A stretch of 64,000 bases of DNA, taken from positions 20,411,896-20,475,895 of the forward strand of contig JAVLUZ010000154.1 of the NCBI GenBank assembly GCA_036768485.1, given 5' to 3'. This DNA is from Mermis nigrescens. Lineage: Eukaryota; Nematoda; Enoplea; Mermithida; Mermithidae. Below, one piece after another: positions 25,548-36,300 of this stretch. The position numbers and the translations under genes were made by a program. Every line of letters begins with the position of its first letter. Positions within the stretch are counted from its first letter, which is position 1. The notes beneath the pieces are model-generated. The model searched no databases and was not told the DNA's origin. It was given only the letters and a program-made list of their open reading frames with translations.

Positions 25548-26735
25548 GTCCCGCTAGACCCACCATCCCGCTAGACCCACCGTCCCACTAGACCTACTTT
25601 TTCGTCCCGCTAGACCCACCGGAAGTCTCGCTAGACCCACCACGTGCATAATGAGGTGTCCCGCTAGACCCACCGTTTTGCGACTGTCCCGCTAGACCCA
25701 CTGTCTCGGAAGACCCTCCAGAAAAGAAAATTATGTACGCTTATAAGCAAAAACAGAAACGCTTGCAAAGTGTATCCATTCAAGTATATATGTTTAGTCA
25801 TATATATAAATAATTAATTGAAAAATAATTACATTTAATTAACCACCTAATCAACAATGGACATTAGCCCTCCTTAGTCCTAATTTTAAAAATAGATTCG
25901 GATTTATTGACAATGACCTAATTAACATTTTCGATTTTTTAGTGAGAATTTGCAACATCCGTTCGGTCCGATTATTGTTGAGCCGTCTTTGTGAAATGCC
26001 TACATGCTTTTCATCATATTCAAATGTGCATATCTGTACTGTTATCGGAATGCAGTGTCAACGCTTCAATCTGTGTGCCTCCTCAGTATGCGGAAATTCT
26101 CTGATCGGAGGATACGAAGAGTGCAATAGCATTACGATAAAGAGCAAAAAATGCACTCTGAAATGTGTTTGACAAGAGTGTATTCCTTGACATGAAAAAT
26201 AAAAATTTATTGAAAAATAATCGGCCATAACTGTTTACTTACCATTGCCACATACATGCACGCACGCACGCACATATCTTCCTTGCATGTTGTAATTTGT
26301 AATGTACACAATTTCATGCAATAATATACAAAACTTTATTTATTTATTAAATTTAATTGATTAGATGGTTAATTAAATGTAATTATTTTTAATTAATTAT
26401 TTATATATTTGACTAAACATATATACTTGAATGGATACACTTTGCAAGCGTTTCTGTTATTTGACCAAAATGGATATACTTTGCAAGCGTTTCTGTTTTT
26501 GCTTATAAGCGTACATCATTTTCTTCTCTGGTGGGTATTCCGAGACAGTGGGTCTAGCGGGACGGTCGCGAAACGGAGGGTCTAGCGGGACACCTCATTA
26601 TGCACGTGGTGGGTCTAGCGAGACTTCCGGTGGGTCTAGCGGGACGAAAAAGTGGGTCTAGTGGGACGGTGGGTCTAGCGGGACGGTGGGTCAAGCGGGA
26701 CGGTGGGTCTAGCGAGACGGGACCGTATTTTCTCT
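25548..26735. mobile_element. Foldback element 2 with gtcccgctagacccacc arms
   Basis: Both arms carry about eight copies of a 17-bp unit, gtcccgctagacccacc on the left (25548-25710) and its inverse on the right (26530-26735), with matching variants in the same order. The arms extend inward through tataagcaaaaacagaaacg and the aattaaccacctaatcaa block, making each about 310 bp. The 470-bp spacer holds a cysteine-rich frame. No transposase. Confidence 0.8.
25942..26172 (+). CDS. Cysteine-rich exon-like frame inside foldback element 2
   Basis: A textbook acceptor (ttcgattttttag) precedes an open frame with ten cysteines in about 75 codons: RICNIRSVRLLLSRLCEMPT, then MQCQRFNLCASSVCGNSL, ending KKCTLKCV and TGA. 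AATAAA follows about 30 bases later. The first ATG lies at about 25998. It may be the terminal exon of a secreted cysteine-rich peptide captured by the element. I recognise no family. Confidence 0.4.
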   Translation: MRICNIRSVRLLLSRLCEMPTCFSSYSNVHICTVIGMQCQRFNLCASSVCGNSLIGGYEECNSITIKSKKCTLKCV

Positions 26736-28113
26736 GCCTTATGCTGATCGATAGACCATCCTTAAGTAATCTTTTACGTAAGCGATTGATTTAATTCAGC
26801 AATTGATTGAACAGTGTTTAAATCTTTAAATTTAGTTCATTAAACTGAAAGATCGGAAAACGGTACATGAAACAGCTATTAATAAGAACTTTCATTGATA
26901 GCACTGACAAAAAGCATGGGCAGGGCCATACGGTATAAAACCTTTTGCTTGAATCCAGAGCTTTATCCAAAGAAAATTTTACTGAAGCAATATGATGTAT
27001 GTTTATAACCTGTTGTACAAATAAGTTTTCAAATAAAAAAATGTTCGTTGACATTTATTCCTTCCTTTAGAAAAATTAATAATTTTTTAATAAATTTATC
27101 AATATAATTTGGTACCCATTACATGAGAAGTTAATCAACTATCTCGCAACAAAGCGAAGGAATAATTAATTAGGTACTATAATTGCGAAGCGTGCATAAC
27201 ATATGTTAAGCTACGAAAACATTTAACTAATTGAGTAAAGATGGCATATTTCTCAATGTATTAAGGCCACTAAAAACCTTTTGGCATATTCCATCAAATG
27301 AGATATTTAAAGTCTTCATGAATTTATAATAATCAAATCCTTAGCAGAAGCTATAAAAGCGCTAAAGTAGCTGCCGAAAAACAGCTAATTCAAAATTTTC
27401 AGAGTCTCTCATTCTATGTTTCGAAGTTTCGAAAAATAATTACAGCACTTCGACAATGATTATCCGTTGGAAATAATTCAACAAATTCCAAATTTTGCAG
27501 TTCAGTACGCAACAAGGTACAGAAACTTCTAACTTTCAGAGTATTTAGCCTGAGTAGGTCTTGATCGATTTTCAATTGACAGAATAGGATAAGCAGAGGC
27601 ATTGGCATCTATAACATAAATTAGAAAGAAAGCAGCAATAATGCGGACACGTTAGACCAAGCGTCATCATAGCTGACTTTACCATTATTATAAACAGATC
27701 TAGCTAAGACATTAAACAATACAAAGTAGGGAAGTTTATTAGAAGAAATAGGAATAAGAAGAAAAAAGAATGAAAATTTTAGAAGTCGAATAACTTATGT
27801 AAAACAATTCTATTAGGGTACCTATTTTAAAAAGCGTTGTGGTTTGATGAAGCGAAGATTTTCCATTACTTGCTCCCATTTTAGATCAACCGCGTTACAG
27901 AACTTTTGAACTTAAGTTGACCGGGGTAGATAAAAAGTTATGTATGCCCTATAAATATTTTTACGTCTTTTTAAACAATGCGTTTAACCGCTTTAAGCGT
28001 TATTTAATCTTTACTATTTGCGAAAAATTGCATTTTTCAGTTTTTATCGGGATAAGACGTCTGCTAGCCCCTTTCTATAGTCAAAATTCAATATAAAGCT
28101 TATGCATTTCATA
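26736..28113. other. Interval with no supported gene
   Basis: AT-rich; no repeat of the recognised families and no coding exon. Confidence 0.4.
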
Positions 28114-28396
28114 ATTAGCAAAGAAAAATGCTCCGATGGAACAAAAAAGTTGAATATACTTGGGATTGTGGATTATTAAGGATGTGAAAGGAGGTGACTA
28201 CGAAAAAGCTACCTTTATATATGCCTGAAGTCGCAAAATCTGCTAAAAATAATACTCTTTTCTAAGCAACGCGAAAAATCGAAGTATGTTCTGCGGCCTG
28301 CAGATTGAAATAAACTATTGAATCAAAAAAACGATTGAAAAAGCAGCGTTAGCTATGCAGTAGCTATGGGAAATTAGATGGAGTAAACTATAAAAA

Positions 28397-28840
28397 AGTC
28401 TGTTTCTAAATTCTTGAGACTTTTTCACAGTAAGGTGATTCGAAGGCAGTGAAAATTCAGTCAATCGGCGTAAGGCCTTTCATCGATTGACTATAGCCTA
28501 TTACACGTCACTAGGCTCTTAAATCTTGAGCTATGGCAGTCTGGGCCAGCCTGGCTCTTAGAAGCTGTGAGAGCTTGACCAACAGCCTTGCGCAAGAAAA
28601 ATACTTATCACGCACGGAGTCGAATTCCGTATTTGTGCTGTGAATTGAGTGGGAATACCGCTAGACCACTTGGGGAAGCCGTGGCGAAGTTTAAAATATT
28701 ACATAGATTATTGTATAATAGCGAATCAGTTGATGCGATAGGCGAGTACTGAGAAACTGCTCTTTGCCGATTGACTGAATTGTTAATACTTTCGAATCAA
28801 CATGGTGGAAAAAATAGTCTCAAGAATTTTGAAACAGACT
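28397..28840. mobile_element. 444-bp TIR element containing a tRNA-like SINE head
   Basis: The left end agtctgtttctaaattcttg pairs with the right end caagaattttgaaacagact. The pairing continues inward (gattcgaaggcag..., cagtcaatcggc), giving about 75-bp inverted ends. It interrupts module B of A copy 3, where copy 1 has uninterrupted sequence. The centre carries a tRNA-like segment on the minus strand. Confidence 0.7.
28500..28678 (-). repeat. tRNA-derived SINE-like segment
   Basis: On the minus strand ccccaagtggtctagcggta (A box) and ggaattcgactcc (B box) are spaced as in a glutamate/aspartate-type tRNA. Stem pairing is partial, so it is a SINE head or pseudo-tRNA and not a working tRNA. 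A non-tRNA body follows to about 28500. Confidence 0.6.
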
Positions 28841-29328
28841 AAAGGAGAGACATTGCAAGTCGATTGAATGAAATTGCAAACATCAATGCATTCAAGACAT
28901 TCAAGGAGATTGTTGGCCTATAACAGTAGGAAACGCGTAAGCTTACATGAAATAGACTACATGTAGGTACACCTGTATGCTTGCAGCGATTGTGTGCACT
29001 AATCAATTGAAGCCAGATTTGCTTGCTAGAATCCTCATGATAACAAATTGAAACACCTTCAAATACAATTGCAGTTAATTTTCTATCAATCATGATACGA
29101 AGTAAGTCAGCTTTGCAACTTGCAAGCAATTTGCAAAAATTAAATATTTTAGATTATGTTTATGCATTCTTGTGTGAAGCATTAAAAATTATTTAAAGAA
29201 GGTTACACTTTTTCAGAGGCCGCAGAATATACATACTTCAATTTTTGACGTTGCTTATAGAACGTTTGATTTTTAGCAGACTTTGCGACTTTAGGTATTA
29301 GGTAGCTTTTTCTTAGTCCTCTCCTCTC

Positions 29329-29585
29329 CACACCTGGCATGGGGGTTGGGGGTATGCACCTTCCGAAAAACCAAAATACCCCCCAGGAACCAAAATACCC
29401 TACCAGAATTCAATTTTTGAAAAAATTTTGTGTTTTTTTCTCGCAATCTTTTGATGCCAATGGATAGTGCTCAATGAGAAACAATTAAAAATAATGGTGT
29501 TTTTTCGCCATACCACCATTTTAAAGCCATTTTTTGACCTTTGAAAAATCTTGCACCCCCAGAATTTTGGTGCCGCCCACCTACG
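29329..29585 (+). mobile_element. hAT-type MITE (family C), copy 5
   Basis: It starts CACACCTGG and ends GCCCACCTACG, with an interior like copies 1 and 4. It is nested in the right arm of module B of A copy 3. A target duplication is not clear. Confidence 0.75.
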
Positions 29586-31563
29586 GTTTTCTGCTTTTAC
29601 ATTCTTAATAATCCACAATCCCAAGTATATTTATGTTTTTTGTTCCATCGGAGCATTTTTCTCTGCTAGTACCCTACTTTTAATTAGCATGATTTGAGTA
29701 AATCAGTCAGTAAACACATACGGTAACATGCCATAATAATGACAGCAGTCCAAGAACGCGGAAAACTATATTGTCCTAAACATCAGCATTATCTTTTTCA
29801 AACAAGACAGTCTTACATTATTTAAATAGATCAAAGGTTTTCAGCATAAAATGTACGCAAATATTAGGTGTGAAGAACATTTACGTTCAGCTTCGTAATC
29901 CTGACGTTACATGGAACATTTTGAAAAAATTGAGCTTCTGCAATGCTCTGAAACTAAATTTAATTTTCAGTATTAACTTTACATAAGTACTGGGTGTAAA
30001 GAAAACATACAGTCAGATTCGTAATCCTGATCTTACGGAACATATTTCGAAAAAATTTGCGTTTTGTAACGCTCTGAAAGTAATATAAATTTGTAGTGTA
30101 AACTACACATTAAAAACAAAGGAATAGTGCCAACTTTACACAAGTACTGGATGTAGAGAAAACAAATAGTCAGATTCGTAATTCCGACACAACGTAGAAC
30201 ATTTTGGGAAAAATTTAACTCCCTCAAGGCTCTGAAACTAGAGTTAATTTGCAGTGTAGACTTTACACAACCATATAGTGTAAAGGAGATTTCAGTCGGA
30301 TTCTAAATTCTGATATTACTCTGATATTCCGATCAACATTTATGCAAAAATTAGGTCTCTGCAATGGCCTTAAGACAAATTAATATCAGATGTAAACCAC
30401 TTTACACCACTGTTTAGTGTAAACAAACACGCTCAACTGGCGTATCACGTTTAATTTCTGGTTCATTTTTAGACTTGAGATTATGTTCAGACTCATAACC
30501 GGAGAAGATGACAAGAAAAAAGACAGAAAGGCGAGTAATACATCCAATTTTTGACTTTACACCTCCCGATAAAGCTAAATATCTATGTAAATAATCGCAA
30601 TTTTCTTTGACGTTTACCCCTTAGAAAGTACTTTATTTTTATTGTATTCGATCTATCCCGACTTCTAAATGGATAAAGTGGCGAACAAAAAAACGGACAA
30701 AAACGTATTTTTCACCATCCAACACATCGTAAAGTTGAAAAATCTGAACCTAACTCAGCATTGAGTGTATAAGGAAATCCGGTTTGGACCAGTTTGTAGC
30801 CTTAAATCGTAGTACGTTTGTTTGTAGAGAACTTTTGTTCCGCAAAATATTCAAGATATTAACCAATCGAAATAGGGGAAAAACATGTTTTCCGCCCATT
30901 TCACACCCCTAATTTCGAATTTTAAACGTGCTTAACTGCGACGTGTAGCCTCTAAAAGGTACTTTACTTCTGTTTTGATAGATTTATCCCAACTTATAAG
31001 CGGAAGAGTTGGCTGAGAAATTTTAGGCAAAATATGTTTTTTACACCATCCACTAGAGTGTAAAGTTTAAATCCCTGGATCTAACTTCGTGTTGAAGTTA
31101 CCAAAGTTTGCTGGTACGCGGAAAGTAGCCTTAAGTCGTAGTACATTTCTATTAGAAAACAAATGTCTTTGGGCTCATGACCGGAATTGTTGGCAGACAT
31201 CAAGAAGGCAAAAACGCAACCAAAATCTGTCTGTACTCCCGCAGATTTTTTACACTTTTTACACTCCCCTCGAGATCTAATGCGAAATTCAAAAAAGAAA
31301 AGATTTGTCATCCATAGAATTTTATACCCTACAATCCTATGCCATTAAATTGCATGAGACATTCATACTGAGCTGTCGTCAGGCCGTTGAAAAAACCTCC
31401 AAAAATCGTTATTTGTTATAACGTTACGCCAAAACTTTACACGCTCATTACAAACTCAGGATTGAGTGTAAACAAAAATAAAAATACTAGACCCGACTTT
31501 TTTATTATCTATCTTCTGAAAAAACCGCACTTCCCAGATGTATCCCGTTACAGCTTTAGGGGG

Positions 31564-32973
31564 CACTAGCAGATCCACTTAATTTTAAGGGGGGACGGTC
31601 CGAAAATTTGAAGTCAGATATATCGAAAAGCAACAAGAGCTAAGCGAAAATAAAGGCAGTTTTGAGCGTATCTCGGCGAGCTCTAAATGATGGTGAAGAC
31701 AAATTTCAGAATAAAATTTCAAAACTATTTTACCTTACTCAATATTGATATGCAGAAAATAGATCATGTAAGCTATTTGCACAACCGATTCCTCATAATC
31801 AAATTCACGAGTAATTTCTTATCTCCTGTCTATCTATTTAATCATTGTGCTTCACAAAGAGAGATAATACAGATAATAATTAATTCAGCGCGAAGCGCCG
31901 GAAAAATTGACATATTCTGCGATCAAACTGAAATTTGCGGGCTAGAAGACAAGAAACATAGATAAACAGTAAATCCGGCTCGACGGCGCCGGAGAAAAAT
32001 TTCATGTTTTCCATGTCTCAAACTTGAGCTGTTTTGAGTGAGCTAGACGGCAAAAATTATAGTTGAACAAAGAATCCGGCGCACAGTGCTGGTAAAAATA
32101 TTGACATGCTCTCTATGTCTAACTCAGATTCGAGTGATTTTTAGCGCTTTAGAGGACAAACTATACATAAACAATAAATCCGACTAGAAGCGCGAGAAAA
32201 TTTGGAATTTACATAGCTCAAAAACACGCTAAAAACCTATTTTGGCGGTGTTTTAGACGCGCTTCGCCAATTTTCTGTTTTTCCCTTTGGGGTACCCTTT
32301 GAAGAAGCAAAATTTCTTTTTCATTTCACAGATGGGGCGGTCCCGCCGTACGGGTAAGGCCACACGTTTACATTACTCGACTATGCCTTGGACAGAAAAA
32401 ATGCAAGAAACACCCTCGCTTCTACAGCTGAAGGATCTAGAGGACGCGCTCAAACGCCCCCAGCGGGACAAAAGGCGGTGCCCCGAGAAATTTTGTGAAA
32501 TGAAATATTGAAATGTAGGTAACGTTAAAACTTTCGCAGAATTGGCTGAATTCTGAACTCAGCCTAAAAACAATTAAGCAGTTCCTTCATACATTACCAA
32601 CCATTACAAACTCTTGCTTTGAAATGCGTTCTGAACTGAAAAACGAAACGAAACGAAAAATTGCCGATAAGCAGCACACACCTTCAACACGAAGTCCAAC
32701 CAGCGTTTAGTGTTTCAACCGATAAATAGTATAGTACATTAAATCACTAAATTGAAGTGAAGCACTGAAGTATTTTTGCTACTTCAAACTCAATGCTGGA
32801 ATACTATAACGAAAAATAATGATGAATCGGTGCGAAGCGCCGAAAATTTTTGACATTCTTGCGTTTTTAGCTCAATTTTGGGCGCATTTCAACATATATA
32901 TCTGCTGCTAAAAAAATTCAAAGCGGTTTTTTGGGGGAGGCGGCCGCCTCTTCGCCCCCTGGATCCGCGCCTG
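31564..32973. mobile_element. 1.41-kb hAT-like element nested in A copy 3
   Basis: The ends CACTAGCAGATCCA and TGGATCCGCGCCTG are imperfect inverses. The flanks TTAGGGGG (31556-31563) and GTAGGGGG (32974-32981) match at 7 of 8, and the same G-run stands once in intact A copies. The interior 31880-32240 holds three or four degenerate ~110-bp units with gcgcgaagcgccg-type hairpins. No transposase found. Confidence 0.72.
32333..32511 (+). pseudogene. Small coding-like patch inside the hAT-like element
   Basis: A strong acceptor (ctttttcatttcacag) is followed at once by ATG and a 59-codon frame with coding-like, GC-richer composition (MGRSRRTGKATRLHYSTMPW, then LLQLKDLEDALKRPQRDKRR) ending in TGA. 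No family recognised. It may be a captured gene piece. Confidence 0.3.
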
Positions 32974-33332
32974 GTAGGGGGTAGACATAATTGTGGTTAC
33001 CGAAATAAATTATAGGTAATGCGCTAACGCGCTACCTATGATTGGCAAGAATTTAGAGATACGATGAATAAGAGATGTTAAATGAGATATACGAAAGTGA
33101 TTTAATATGGATTCTTATTTTTTCGGTCGAAGCATACATACACTAGAATGGATAAGAAGCATTGGAAAGAGTTAATCAAATTGCTCGAAACAAACCACTT
33201 ATATGTAAGTCTGTATTGATGCTTACATACGAAAGATACAAACATATAAATATCCAATTAAAAGTCAGACAGACAATTTCGGTCGAATAAAACAACATGA
33301 AGACTATCACAATTAGTTTTTACGCAAGAACA

Positions 33333-33370
33333 TCATAGAAGTGCTCTTCTGTCATATTGACTGTCGTAGG
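33333..33370 (-). CDS. mesh: mesh exon 21 (tentative): last codons and stop
   Basis: A pyrimidine-containing acceptor (aatttcacccag|cc) gives a phase-compatible 38-base end reading [12 protein letters not shown] then TGA. A second acceptor eight bases further on would give [13 protein letters not shown] then TAA. Both are phase compatible and I cannot choose firmly between them. The nearest large repeat (A+B copy 3) starts only 290 bases downstream, so the 3' UTR should be short. Confidence 0.4.
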
Positions 33371-36300
33371 CTGGGTGAAATTGGGTTTAAAAACATAGCG
33401 CATAGGGAGGCGCAAGAAAGCAAATGAAACTTTCGCATGCCTCTTTGAATTCTGACCGAATCCCTTATATTGTTAGGGCTTTTAGATTGAATGAGAATGT
33501 CAGTAAGAATAATTTTCAGGGTTCTCAGTAAGATAATGAATTACACCACTCAAATTCTTATAATTATAGCGGAGTATTAGTGTAATATGTCACCGGGTCG
33601 AAACACTCGTAGCATCACTGTCAAAATGTACGAGTTTAATTTCTTCGTTCGATCTATGAAAAACATGCTTTCATACATGTCCGCAAGCAGGGCAGGCCGA
33701 AATTCTGGTTTTAAGAATTTTCAAGGACAAAAGAAGGCCTAAAACTTTATGATAGAAGCAAAAATGTAATCTGTATTACGTCTATTAAACTCTTCGGAAC
33801 AGGAGCTATTTACCAAAAAACTAAAACGAACGACTTATTTTTTATTAGTTTGAATAAAAGTAATTTAGACAATGGTGACATTTATAGGATCTTTTTAGAA
33901 CACCGTCTACAGCTGATATTCTTAACTCTGCTGCTGCGACTATCGCTAATCAGGCAGCAAGCAGCCATTTGTTTTGAATAACTAACAACATTTTTCTTTC
34001 TTAGAAACTAAAAGACGATCTTAGAAAATGGATGGATACAGGGGCGAATTTAGGGGGGGCGTGGGGGCGGTCGCCCCCTCCATTGGCCCAAAATAGTACG
34101 CAAAATTAAGGATTTTTGAGCGATTTTTAGCGATTTTCTGGTTAAAACGGCTAATTTTTCCGCCCAAGTCAGGGTTCCGCCCCCTTAGGGGTACCGCCCC
34201 CTTAGGAAAATCCTGGATCCGCCACTGGATGGATATGATTTTTACTTCGATATACAGATGAAATCTTGTTATATTAAGGATCTCTGTAGTTTGATAACTT
34301 TGCTTTTTAGCATTAAGACGTTTACCGGGAAGTCCAGAAGCAGACGGTATATCCCCAGATACAAAAATTTCGCTAACGGTCTCTTCCTTATCGTAAATGA
34401 GCTGATAAGGCTGCTCTGATGAGATACTGTTAAACGGGTACTGGCTAGCTAAAGCCGGCAATAAAATACGACGGCTGCTGTGCCTATAAACACGCGCACG
34501 AAATCAACCAGAAATGATTATAGACGAACACAAAAATACTATTAAATACTGATATCAAGAAATGAATCGAGTGTTTGTACTAATATCAGTTCATTTGAAA
34601 AATGTGCTCACTGCTCCCATTAAATCTGATAAGTAATAGGCTAAATTAAAGGAAAACGAGCCGACTCAGTAATTCAACTTATGTAACTCATAATACAGCA
34701 CAATTCTTAATTACTCTGAGAATGAATAGCATTCAAAAAGTGTCTAATTTTATCATAGTTAAAAATAGCAAATAGCGGTCGAATTGTCCTTCTACCCCAT
34801 TAGCAAAATATGTCAAACAAAAAAAGTGTAACAACGGATTGCATTTCGAGTTTTCTAGACAGCAAGAGAAGTAGAAAATGGAGTCGAACTCCATGGCATC
34901 AAAAGATCTATTTATAATATCGTTCCAAAAGGTAGATAAGGGATTAAGGTCGTTATAATATGGATTTGTCGTAAGGTCTCGATCTCACCCTTCGCCTTCC
35001 AATTGTTTCTCTTGTTCAACTGGCGCTACGTCGGCTGCACTGCTTAATTGGGCAAATGGACTACGCCGACTCCTCGAAGTTCTTTGAGGACTCTCTAGGC
35101 CGTCTGAAATACCATAAAACGAAAAAGTTGAATACTAACAGAACCGCTCTGAAACATTTAAAAGATGTGATTTAAAAACATGAGAAATGCAGATTAGCAA
35201 AACTATTCCATTGTTGCAAACAAAAGTACACTATAATTCGAAAAAAACATATTCTGTTTTTTTTATATATGAAAAACCACAGGTGCACGTCGAATGTTTT
35301 TCCGCCCTAAAAACCTATTTTTTAACCCCTTTTCTACCTAAGTAGCACAATCTCCCAAAAATGGCCAGAATTGCAAACGTGCCCACTACCTTTAAGAGGA
35401 AAATTTGAGTCGCCAACTCTATTGTAAGATGGCAATGAATTAGCAGGCTGTGACGAATTGGATGCTGATACTTGTAATGGAGCGATTCTGGTTGCATCAA
35501 GATATATTGATCGCAAGTTGGAAGGATTTCGTTCACCTAGAAAATCAATCTCACGATAATATAAATGCTATGCACACTTTAAGCCTATCAGTAATCTTAA
35601 AAAATTATATATATATTTAAGGTTTAGTTTTCACTATCGTTATTTATTGTGTCATGGCCAGGGCCGTATTTAAGGGGGGCGGGGGCCCCATCTCTTGGCC
35701 GGAAAAATTTTTGAAAGGTAAGATAATGCACGTAAAGATAAAAAAATCGCATGTCTTTGACAATCTTCAAATTTTCGGTGCTTTGCGCCGCATGTGAATT
35801 ATTATCCATATTTTTGGCCCAAGCGCAAGTAAAGAATTACAGCCTTTTAAGTAAAAAAAATTTAAAAATTCAAAATTTCATGATCGTAATAAATAGAGAA
35901 TGTCAAAAAATGTCAAAAATTCAGTTTTTATGAGCTATCTCGACGAATTTGCCGACGTATAGACCAATTTATGTTGTGTCCGCCCCCCTCCTTTGGCCGA
36001 ATTGGATAAGGGCCTCTACGGCTATTGAGTTACCTTTGCTATTGCCTTAATGGTTCATACTTTGTAATCACCACTTTTTTATAACTTAAGGCGAAAAAAG
36101 TCTTTAAATAATGGTGCTAATCAGACATGCACAGCATGGAATTCTGGGAGGTGTTAAATTTTAAAGTCTTTTCAGGCTGAAAAATGGTAGATACGCTTTA
36201 CTACATCGTTTTTCGATGTTTCTGGCGGTACTCTACCTTTCTAGAGCAAAAAACTTTGAAAAATTAAAAAAAAATCAAAAAATTCGAATAAATTGGAGAA

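Larger units (their letters stand above)
28114..33041 (-). mobile_element. A+B composite repeat, copy 3, inverted and interrupted
   Basis: Read on the minus strand, the hairpin is at 33011-33041, the body at 29671-31563 (the sequence resumes at 32974), and module B at 28114-29670. It is interrupted by three other elements: a TIR element at 28397-28840, a family C MITE at 29329-29585, and a 1.41-kb hAT-like element at 31564-32973. Removing them restores the order seen in copy 1. Confidence 0.75.

Noticed and set aside
28603..28678. Functional tRNA gene on the minus strand
   Set aside because: A and B boxes are present but acceptor and anticodon stems do not pair well; treated as a SINE head.
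34021..34461. 146-codon open frame read as one protein
   Set aside because: Its 3' half is the hAT MITE at 34039-34227; only the 5' part is mesh exon 20.
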